This document shows positions 1 through 6,312 of a stretch of DNA of 40,505 bases, piece after piece. Positions within the stretch are counted from its first letter, which is position 1. Each line of letters opens with the position of its first letter. Source of the DNA: a bacterium. GTDB taxonomy: Bacteria > Vulcanimicrobiota > Xenobia > Xenobiales > JADMJV01. Where the stretch lies: positions 1 to 40,505 of the forward strand of contig JAFEBA010000060.1 of the NCBI GenBank assembly GCA_018266105.1, given 5' to 3'. A model generated the notes under the pieces. It was not told where the DNA came from, did no database searches, and was given only the letters and a program-made list of their open reading frames with translations. The position numbers and the translations under genes were made by a program.

Positions 1-135
1 AAGGACACCGGCGAAAAGAGCAACGTCGAGAAGCGCGGTCTGGAAAAGGACACGGGCGAGAAGAGCAACGTCGAAAAGCGCGGCCTGGAAAAGGACACCG
101 GCGAGAAGAGTCACGTCGAGAAGCGCGGACAGGAG
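1..135 (+). repeat. Three tandem 45-bp coding repeats
   Basis: Bases 1-45, 46-90 and 91-135 are three head-to-tail copies of one 45-bp unit encoding a 15-residue peptide. The first two encode identical residues with synonymous changes (GAA/GAG, GGT/GGC, ACC/ACG). The third has Asn to His and Leu to Gln. A partial unit restarts at 151. The array probably continues upstream of the window. Confidence 0.9.
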
Positions 136-399
136 AAGGGCTCCGTGGAAAAGGACACGGGCGAGAAGAACTACCTGGAAAAGGAGCCCGAAGTCAAAAC
201 CTACGTCGAGAAGTTCGCTCCCGAAAAGTACAGCGAGAAGGCTGAGCTGGAGAAGTTTGCCGAGAAACAGTATCTGGAAGTGCCTCAGAACTTCTATGGC
301 GACTTCTTCAACGGCCTGGGCTCGCTTTTCAATGCGATGGGCTCCCTCATCGGAACCGGCGTGATCCCCTCCGACCGCTTCTTCTATGGCGCCGAATAA
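1..399 (+). CDS. Glu/Lys repeat protein, 3' end only
   Basis: The frame is open from the first base, so the N-terminus lies outside the window; 132 codons and a TAA stop are visible. Residues 1-85 or so are built from pentapeptides ending in Glu and starting with Lys. They group into a 15-residue repeat (KDTGEKSNVEKRGLE, copies at residues 1-15, 16-30 and 31-45) that decays into single EK pentapeptides. The last 40 residues differ: aromatic and Gly-rich (FYGDFFNGLGSLFNAMG) and ending FFYGAE. The copies differ mostly at synonymous sites, which points to selection on the peptide. Two ATP-grasp genes follow, so by analogy with graspetide loci this could be a repeat-rich precursor whose Asp/Glu side chains are joined to Lys, Ser or Thr. 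That is inference. A structural or cell-surface repeat protein is the alternative. Confidence 0.75.
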   Translation, partial: KDTGEKSNVEKRGLEKDTGEKSNVEKRGLEKDTGEKSHVEKRGQEKGSVEKDTGEKNYLEKEPEVKTYVEKFAPEKYSEKAELEKFAEKQYLEVPQNFYGDFFNGLGSLFNAMGSLIGTGVIPSDRFFYGAE

Positions 400-444
400 C
401 CACGACCTGCCCCTCGGTCAGAGGCGAACGCCCTGGAAGGTTAA

Positions 445-472
445 GACGGCGGGCTTGCCAAAGTTCGCCGTC
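445..472 (+). terminator. Stem-loop between repeat gene and ATP-grasp genes
   Basis: GACGGCG (445-451) pairs perfectly with CGCCGTC (466-472) around a 14-base loop. There is no U-run after it, so it could be a leaky terminator, an RNA-stabilising hairpin for the upstream message, or nothing. Its place between a candidate peptide gene and its candidate modifying enzymes is where such elements often raise precursor expression over enzyme expression. Function is inferred from position only. Confidence 0.4.
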
Positions 473-492
473 CGGAGGCGTTAAGCAACGTT

Positions 493-1365
493 ATGGGCCA
501 ACCGACAGTCGTTTTATTCGGTTCTATCCACCACCCGGTGCTGACCGTTCTCTATCACTACTTGCAGCAGCGCGGTCGTCGCCGGGTGGTCTTCTTGCGC
601 AACGAACTCTTCCCGCAACAGCCCGAATTCTTTTATCACCTGAGCACTGACAGTAGTAGCGGCCGGTTCTTCATCGAAGACGAAGAAAGGGTCGACCTGG
701 ATGACGTGGTGGCCACCGGCCTGGACGGCTTTCGCATCCATCCCCCTGGCCTGGAGAACTACAACCCGGCCGACCAGGAATATTTGCAGACCGAGTCTTG
801 GGCCACCCTGATTGCCCTGTTTGAGGCCCTGGCCTTGCGCGGACCGGTGGCCAACCACGTGATGTTCCGCGACGTGTTTCAGTCCCGCGTGGCGATGTTG
901 GGCTATTTTCGCAGCTTCGGTCTGGGCGGGCCGCCTCTGTGCCTGACCAGCGACCCGGACACGGCCGCAGCCTTTCTGGAAAGGCATGCCGGTCGGGTGG
1001 TCTACCGCCCCCTCACCGGGGCCGGTCTGCCGCTGCAGCCCTGGCGAGAGCAAGACCGGGGCCGTTTAGAGCGGCTCCCCCTCTGTCCGGTCCATTTTGA
1101 AGCGCGCCTGGACGGTCCGATCACCCGAATGACAAGGGTCGGGCAACACTGGCTTGGTGCCGAGGATGGGCCGCCCGCGTCGGTGCTGGATTCGCTGAGC
1201 GCTGCCTGTGACGATCTGGGATTGAATCTGGCCGAGGTGACTTTACATCAAGGCCAGCAGTGGTCGGTCCTGGACGTGCTGCCCTTTATCAGTCAGACCC
1301 CCCTGGCTCGGCCCGAACATGCCGACCTGGTGGCCACCTTTTTTGAAGAAGGGGGTCAGCTATGA
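493..1365 (+). CDS. ATP-grasp paralogue lacking key ATP and metal residues
   Basis: 290 residues. It aligns along its length with the next protein: the N-terminal strand VVLFGSIHHP matches LVFGSQHEP, and GRVVYRPLT matches GKVIYKSIS. Active ATP-grasp enzymes need two lysines for ATP and a late Asp/Glu...Glu-x-Asn set for Mg. Here the positions matching Lys121, Lys157 and Lys161 of the neighbour hold Arg or other residues (near Arg126, Arg168, Arg172). Asp257 is replaced by Thr250, Glu270 by Asp261 and Asn272 by Leu263. I infer a pseudoenzyme, perhaps a substrate-binding or regulatory partner of the intact ligase. The stop overlaps the next start by 4 bp (ATGA). A GGAGG lies 14 bases before the ATG, longer than usual, so translation from this site may be weak. 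Confidence 0.85.
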   Translation: MGQPTVVLFGSIHHPVLTVLYHYLQQRGRRRVVFLRNELFPQQPEFFYHLSTDSSSGRFFIEDEERVDLDDVVATGLDGFRIHPPGLENYNPADQEYLQTESWATLIALFEALALRGPVANHVMFRDVFQSRVAMLGYFRSFGLGGPPLCLTSDPDTAAAFLERHAGRVVYRPLTGAGLPLQPWREQDRGRLERLPLCPVHFEARLDGPITRMTRVGQHWLGAEDGPPASVLDSLSAACDDLGLNLAEVTLHQGQQWSVLDVLPFISQTPLARPEHADLVATFFEEGGQL

Positions 1366-2276
1366 TTCTGGTCTTCGGCTCACAACACGAACCCATGATT
1401 GAGCAGGTTTGCCAGGAACTGCAGCGCAGGGGAAGCCAGATGCTCTGGCTCGACCATTCTCACCTGCCCGGCACGGTCCGCCTGCATTCGGATGGTCAGG
1501 AATTTCTGGAGTTCAAGATGGATGGACGTTGGGTCCGCCTGGAGGCTGAAGCTGCCGTTTACCATCGACTGGGCTTCAGCAAGTTCCAGTCCCAACAAGA
1601 CTATTCGGCTCGTGAAGATCAGTTTGTCCAGCAAGAATGCCTCACTCTCATGCAGAGCTACCTGAACTTTCACGGCGGCTGCGTGGTCAACCGGCCCTTT
1701 CGCTCCGGTTCCAACGCATCCAAACCCTTTCAGGCCAGTCTTTTGGGCGAATTTGGCTTCCGCGTGCCCAACACACTGGTGACCAATCTACCTTCGGCTG
1801 CGGCAACCTTTTACGAAAACATGGACGGCAAAGTGATCTACAAGTCCATCAGCTATCTCCGCTCAATTGTGCAGCGTATGGAATCGGCCGATTTGGACCG
1901 TCTCGACACCCTTTCCAATTGCCCGATCCAGTTGCAGGAGGCAGTCGAAGGCTTTGACGTGCGCGTTCATGTGATCGGCGATGAAGTTTTCCCGGCCCGA
2001 ATCCTGGCCGAGCAATCGGACTACCGTTATGACAAGAAGGCCGAAGTGGCCGCCTGGGACCTGCCCGAACCCTGGGCCGACCGCTGTCGCGAGTTGTCTC
2101 GCCACCTGGGCCTGTGGCTCTCGGGCATCGACCTGCGTTTTACCCCCGAGGGCGAGGTGGTCTGTTTTGAAGCCAATCCCTCTCCGGCCTTTACCTGGTA
2201 CGAGGCACGCACCGAGCAGCCGCTGACAGCCGCCCTCTGTTCCCTGCTGGAGAATCCTCCCGCTGCTCGCCTCTAG
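1362..2276 (+). CDS. RimK/MvdD-like ATP-grasp ligase
   Basis: 304 residues with the features of an active ATP-grasp amide or ester ligase. Lys121 (SNASKPFQ) and Lys157/Lys161 (GKVIYKS) are candidate ATP lysines. DVRVHVIGDEV (199-209) is the typical strand before the metal site. Asp257 (GIDLRF), Glu270 and Asn272 (FEANPSPAF) supply the Mg ligands. Enzymes of this family couple a carboxylate, activated as acyl phosphate, to an amine or hydroxyl: RimK adds Glu to ribosomal protein S6, and MvdC/MvdD-type enzymes cyclise microviridin-like peptides. Substrate is not shown by the sequence. The upstream Glu/Lys repeat protein is the obvious candidate, and the degenerate paralogue encoded just before it is a likely partner. 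Cytoplasmic, no signal peptide. Confidence 0.9.
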   Translation: MILVFGSQHEPMIEQVCQELQRRGSQMLWLDHSHLPGTVRLHSDGQEFLEFKMDGRWVRLEAEAAVYHRLGFSKFQSQQDYSAREDQFVQQECLTLMQSYLNFHGGCVVNRPFRSGSNASKPFQASLLGEFGFRVPNTLVTNLPSAAATFYENMDGKVIYKSISYLRSIVQRMESADLDRLDTLSNCPIQLQEAVEGFDVRVHVIGDEVFPARILAEQSDYRYDKKAEVAAWDLPEPWADRCRELSRHLGLWLSGIDLRFTPEGEVVCFEANPSPAFTWYEARTEQPLTAALCSLLENPPAARL

Positions 2277-2787
2277 ACAAAGAGGGATGGGATTGCCGGA
2301 GCTCCTGGTTTCATTGGGGGTTTTTGCAGTCTTTCTGGTGAGCCTCGTCAGTCTCCAGGTGCTGGTCTTCTCTGGCTCCAAGGACGAGACCCGGCGCCAG
2401 GACCTCACCTTAAGAGCGCTGCTCGCCCTTGATCGCATCGGCACGGAGCTGGATGGCGCCCTGCTCGAATCGGTCAGCCTGGACCATCACTCGATTCAGT
2501 ATCGCCCCCTGGAGCTGGACGGAGCTTCGGCTCCGCTACTGACTCCTCTCGGTGGTTTTGTTTACAAGCCGACCAGAAAGCTGACTTTAACGGAAACCTG
2601 GGTCACCACCACTCCCCAGCCGGCCGGCAAGCCAATCCGCCTGGCCGGGCTGGTGACTCCCGAATCCAGCCTGACCTTCGTTCGCACTCCCGGCAGCCTG
2701 GATGGCCTGAACGTCGAGGTGGTGGCCTTTGATGGCGGTCAAAGTTGGAAGGTAATGCGCAGCTTCTCGATGCGAGGGCAACGTTGA
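2263..2787 (+). CDS. Prepilin-like protein, probable CTG start
   Basis: The first ATG (2287) would leave almost no leader. Reading upstream in frame gives LASRQRG then MGLPELLVSLGVF, which is a proper prepilin leader: basic residues, Gly at the cleavage site, and Glu at +5 of the mature protein. The only plausible start is CTG at 2263, with GGAGA at 2249-2253 and a 9-base spacer, so the gene would overlap the ATP-grasp gene by 14 bp. The mature protein has one N-terminal membrane helix and a soluble domain of about 140 residues with no family I recognise. PilW/GspJ-like size and architecture fit a minor pseudopilin. The stop overlaps the next start (TTGA). Confidence 0.8.
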   Translation: MLASRQRGMGLPELLVSLGVFAVFLVSLVSLQVLVFSGSKDETRRQDLTLRALLALDRIGTELDGALLESVSLDHHSIQYRPLELDGASAPLLTPLGGFVYKPTRKLTLTETWVTTTPQPAGKPIRLAGLVTPESSLTFVRTPGSLDGLNVEVVAFDGGQSWKVMRSFSMRGQR

Positions 2788-3173
2788 AAAGGCGTGGATT
2801 TAACCTGATCGAAATCCTCTGCTGCGTGGTGATTTTCGCGCTCTCCTTGCTGACGCTCTTGCAAGCCTACCTGTATTCCATTCGGGCCGGACGCGGCGAT
2901 CGCCAGCGCGACGAAGTGGTGGGGCTGGCCTCACTGGTGCTCACTCGCATCGAAACCGAGCTGCAGCGAAGCCCGGAGAACTTTCAAAAACAATATTCGT
3001 GCACTCAGGTCCCCTGGCCGGAAATGAAGGGGGTCACATACAACGTCGATGAAGCCGTCCTCTCGCCTTCGCTCAAAGCCATAACAGTGACCGTCTATTA
3101 TCCCGACAAGACCTATGCCACTCCGCGAGAGTACCAGCTCTGGGCTGAGGTCAAAAGCTTTCACCCCCAGTGA
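2784..3173 (+). CDS. Prepilin-like protein, PilV/GspI size
   Basis: Start chosen at TTG 2784, which gives MKRRGFNLIEIL, a textbook prepilin leader (KRRG, cleavage before Phe, Glu at +5). GAGGG at 2774-2778 is the ribosome site, and the start overlaps the upstream stop as TTGA. An in-frame ATG at 2745 would add 13 residues before the leader and is less likely. The product is 129 residues: a hydrophobic helix (CCVVIFALSLLTLLQAYLYS) and a short C-terminal domain, the size of a PilV/GspI-type minor pilin. It should be cut and N-methylated by a prepilin peptidase encoded elsewhere. It overlaps the kinase gene by 4 bp. Confidence 0.85.
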   Translation: MKRRGFNLIEILCCVVIFALSLLTLLQAYLYSIRAGRGDRQRDEVVGLASLVLTRIETELQRSPENFQKQYSCTQVPWPEMKGVTYNVDEAVLSPSLKAITVTVYYPDKTYATPREYQLWAEVKSFHPQ

Positions 3174-5134
3174 CTCACGAGCTTCTCTTCAGTCTGGCCG
3201 GGCTCTTCCTGGCGCTCCTGCCGTCCACGCCGGCGACCCGTCTGCGGCCTGCCTGCTCCCCCATCCTGTTTTATCTGGCCGCAGCCCGCAGCCCCTGGTT
3301 GGCACTGCCCCTGATGGGGCTGCTGGGCTGGGAGGGTGTGCGCCAACCCCGCCGATCCCTGACCCGCTGGTGCTCCTTGAGGCTGGCTCTGCTACTAGGC
3401 CTCGGGATTGCCTATCAGGGCAGTTTGCCCTTAGGGGTTCTGCTCGACCTGAGCCTGGGTTTCTTGTTGGGCGCACGCAACTGGAGTTGGTCGCTGAGTC
3501 TGGCTTGCGGCTCGCTGCTGCTCAGCCTGCTAGCGGGGCAACCGTTGCCTCTAACGCTGGCGCTGCTCTGGCTTGGACTGCAGTATTTTCAGCTGCGTCG
3601 AGTCAATGCCTCCACCTTTCAAACCATGGTGCAGAACACCGAGCTGGCCCTGGAGGCAGCCGCCGAGCTTCGCAGCGCCTCGCAGGAAACCAGACAGCGC
3701 TCCGAACTGGTCCGCCAATTTGTGGCCGAAGATGATTATTGGAATACCCTGGAGCGAACTTTACGCCTCAGTGAGCAAACGCTGCCGGCTCGCAAACTGG
3801 CCATTTTCGTGGGCGACCCGCAGGGCCAGCTGGTGCCTATTGCCCAGCGGACGCGGCGATCGGAGGAATTGGAAGTCGGCTCCGAGCCGATCGTGGAGGA
3901 ATGCTGGGCTCACCAAAGGCCGGTGCAGCGGCACCATCAACTGGGAACAGCCCTGGCCATTCCGATGGAAGGTCAGGGCGTTTTGTTTCTGGCTGGTCCC
4001 GACCATCCGGTTCAGGAAGGCCACAAGGAGCAACTTGTTCTGCTGGCCTCGGTCGCGGGTCAGGCTCTTTGTCGTAATGAATTGCAAAACCAGAAAACGC
4101 TGGCCCTGCAGCAGTCCCGAGAGGTAGCTGCCAGACTGCAGTCGCGGCTGGAGTTAGCTGATCGCTTGCTGCAAGGAGTTCTGTCCATCAGTCAGTCCTT
4201 GGAGAGGGAAAATATCTTGAGAGCCGCCCTGGAAGCCGCCCGTTCGCTGGCCCCAGGAAGCGTGGTTTCTTTTGAGGAGGCTGAGATTGAGGCTAACAAC
4301 CACCCGAGCAGGCTGCGGGTGGCCCTCGAATCGGGCGGGGCGCTGGTGATAGAAGCAACCCATCTGAGCCACGATCACCCTGTGATCTACCGACTGTTAG
4401 GAGCCAGCCTGAGCCTGGCCCTGACCAACTCGGAGCTTCACGGCAAGCTTTTACAGACCTCAAAAATGGTGGCCGTTGGCCAGCTGGCTGCAGGTGTCGC
4501 TCACGAGATCAATAGCCCGCTGATGGCCATAGGCATCCGCACCGGTTTGATCAAATCTCTGACCGAAAACCAGGACCTTCGCGAGTGCGCCGATAGTATC
4601 CAGGCCGGCGTCGATCGCTGCCGGCAAATTTCCTATGCCTTGCTGTCTTTCGTGCGCAGCGGGAGTCTGCAGGTGCAGCCGATTCAGCTAACTGAAGTGG
4701 TCGACCAGGCCCGAGGATTTCTCGAGCTGTCCAGTCCCCTGCAGGTTGAGCTGGGCGCCGATCTGTGGATCCTGGGAAGCCTCACTGAACTGGGCCAGGT
4801 AGTAACCAATTTACTGCAAAACGCTGACCAGGCCATGCAAGAAGCCCATTCCTCCGACCCGCTGATCCAGGTGCTGGCGGTGCGCAAGGGTCAGGAGGTC
4901 ATTCTGGAGGTGCGCGACCGGGGACCGGGTATCGCCGAAGACATTAAAGATCGCATCTTTGAGCCATTTTTTACGACTCGACAAGTGGGTTCAGGCACAG
5001 GACTGGGACTCTTTCTGGCCTTCAATCTGATTCAGGCGATGGGGGGTCACTTGGAGGTGGAAAGCCAGCCGGGACAGGGAAGTTGTTTCCGCTGCCGCCT
5101 GCGCTACGCCCCGGCCCCGGTCAAGAGCCCATAA
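3170..5134 (+). CDS. Membrane sensor histidine kinase with GAF-like regions
   Basis: 654 residues, GTG start overlapping the upstream TGA. Residues 1-145 hold about six hydrophobic segments. Residues 175-310 and 325-435 look like two GAF-type sensor modules. The dimerisation helix carries the phospho-accepting His445 in GVAHEINSPLMAI. The ATPase domain shows the N box (NLLQNADQAM), G1 (DRGPGI), F box (FEPFFTT) and G2 (GTGLGLFLAFN). It autophosphorylates and passes phosphate to a response regulator. No regulator follows it; the REC-HD-GYP-SARP protein at 8.3-10.7 kb is the nearest candidate partner. As last gene of an operon with ATP-grasp and prepilin genes it may sense the state of that system. 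Its 3' end overlaps the convergent GspF gene by 31 bp. Confidence 0.92.
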   Translation: MTHELLFSLAGLFLALLPSTPATRLRPACSPILFYLAAARSPWLALPLMGLLGWEGVRQPRRSLTRWCSLRLALLLGLGIAYQGSLPLGVLLDLSLGFLLGARNWSWSLSLACGSLLLSLLAGQPLPLTLALLWLGLQYFQLRRVNASTFQTMVQNTELALEAAAELRSASQETRQRSELVRQFVAEDDYWNTLERTLRLSEQTLPARKLAIFVGDPQGQLVPIAQRTRRSEELEVGSEPIVEECWAHQRPVQRHHQLGTALAIPMEGQGVLFLAGPDHPVQEGHKEQLVLLASVAGQALCRNELQNQKTLALQQSREVAARLQSRLELADRLLQGVLSISQSLERENILRAALEAARSLAPGSVVSFEEAEIEANNHPSRLRVALESGGALVIEATHLSHDHPVIYRLLGASLSLALTNSELHGKLLQTSKMVAVGQLAAGVAHEINSPLMAIGIRTGLIKSLTENQDLRECADSIQAGVDRCRQISYALLSFVRSGSLQVQPIQLTEVVDQARGFLELSSPLQVELGADLWILGSLTELGQVVTNLLQNADQAMQEAHSSDPLIQVLAVRKGQEVILEVRDRGPGIAEDIKDRIFEPFFTTRQVGSGTGLGLFLAFNLIQAMGGHLEVESQPGQGSCFRCRLRYAPAPVKSP

Positions 5135-6312
5135 ACCGGCAGGAAAGCAGCCACACAAACCAATCCAGAAAGCACACCGCAGGCTGCCGTCAGCAGTGGC
5201 TCGAGCATCTGCAACAAGGTCTCCATTTCGTATTCCAGCTGCCCCTGCAATTGTTCGGCGCAGTATCCCAGGCAGCGAGGTAAGCTCTCCATTTCAGCCC
5301 CAACCGTCGCCAGATTGCTAACCAACGGCGGGAGCAAGGGATGGCGAAAGATGGTCTCGATCTCTTCTCCCCGGCTGAGCCGGTCGCCCATGTCGGTGAG
5401 CATTCGGGCCCAAGGCGAGTTTTGACGCAGGGGGCTCTTCATAAGTCTGAAGGCCTGCAACAGTCCGACGCTTCTCTCAAGCATAAAATGCAGATCAAAG
5501 CAAAAGGAGCTGCCGCGCGCCAGCAATTTGAGGCGACCAATCTTTGGAATACGGTCGGTCCAACGGTCGAGAATTTCCCCACCGTCCTCGCGCTGACGCA
5601 AAACCAACAGGCAGAGCAATCCCACCAGGCCCGAGCCCAGCACCAGCTTGAGCGCCAGCGGGCTGCACAGGGCCAGCACCCAACGCGTCAAGAGCGGCAA
5701 ACTCTGACCGTCGCGGGCCACAATGGCGACCACCTGAGGCACGAGAAATTCCATAAGGATAAACATCACCGCGACCGTAACAGTGCACAGACAGGCCGGA
5801 TAAACCAGCGCGTTAACCAGGCGCTTTTGCAGTCGATCGGCCTGGTCCAGGCGAACCGCCAGGGCTCCTAGGACCCCGGGTAGAGCGCCGGTTTCCTCCC
5901 CCAATTGCACCATTCCCGTCATCATGGGGGTGAAAGTTTCCGGGAGCAATCGCATGGCCGCGCTCAATGAGATGCCCCTCTGAGACACCTGTTTGGCCAG
6001 AAACTGGCAGAGCCAGTAAAGGGGACTTTGCGCATCGGCACCGCCCACGATTTCCAGGGACCGCACGATATTCAGGCCGGAACGCATGAGCAGTCCCAGC
6101 TGCAGAAAAAGCAGAACCCGGTCGCGGGCTGCCAGGTAGGGAGCCAGGTCCTCCAGCTCGCCAGCGGTCGGCTCGAGCGACTTCAGTCGCAGCACCACCC
6201 AGCCGCGCCCGCGTAAACGGGCCAGGGCTTCGGCACGCTCGGGCACGGCAATTTTCCCCGAATGGAAAGAACCGGTGGGACTGATGGCCAGATAGTGAAA
6301 GCCTGACATCAA
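5104..6312 (-). CDS. GspF/PilC family inner-membrane platform protein
   Basis: 402 residues. Two copies of the T2SSF helical domain are visible: residues 60-180 (LLFLQLGLLMRSGLNIVRSLE, then MVQLGEETGALPGVL) and residues 270-390 (FCFDLHFMLERSVGLLQAF, then LATVGAEMESLPRCLGYCAE). Hydrophobic segments follow each copy. The N-terminal 50 residues (YLAISPTGSFHSGKIAVPE) resemble the usual short cytoplasmic domain. GspF/PilC proteins sit in the inner membrane and connect the assembly ATPase to growing pseudopili. No ATPase gene is in the window. ATGA overlap with the upstream Kelch-like prepilin gene shows cotranscription. Confidence 0.92.
   Translation of the reverse strand: MMSGFHYLAISPTGSFHSGKIAVPERAEALARLRGRGWVVLRLKSLEPTAGELEDLAPYLAARDRVLLFLQLGLLMRSGLNIVRSLEIVGGADAQSPLYWLCQFLAKQVSQRGISLSAAMRLLPETFTPMMTGMVQLGEETGALPGVLGALAVRLDQADRLQKRLVNALVYPACLCTVTVAVMFILMEFLVPQVVAIVARDGQSLPLLTRWVLALCSPLALKLVLGSGLVGLLCLLVLRQREDGGEILDRWTDRIPKIGRLKLLARGSSFCFDLHFMLERSVGLLQAFRLMKSPLRQNSPWARMLTDMGDRLSRGEEIETIFRHPLLPPLVSNLATVGAEMESLPRCLGYCAEQLQGQLEYEMETLLQMLEPLLTAACGVLSGLVCVAAFLPVYGLLTGAGA

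Noticed and set aside
1..135. Regular 45-bp repeats that could be taken for a CRISPR array
   Set aside because: There are no unique spacers, the units are contiguous and all in one reading frame, and differences are mostly synonymous.
514..1053. A 179-codon frame antisense to the first ATP-grasp gene
   Set aside because: His/Gln/Val-biased composition is typical of a shadow frame, and the sense strand encodes a recognisable family.
640..2230. Single CTGACAG words inside the ATP-grasp genes (near 646 and 2222)
   Set aside because: They are isolated, inside coding sequence, and lack the 11-bp partner and the -10 that define the two operators.
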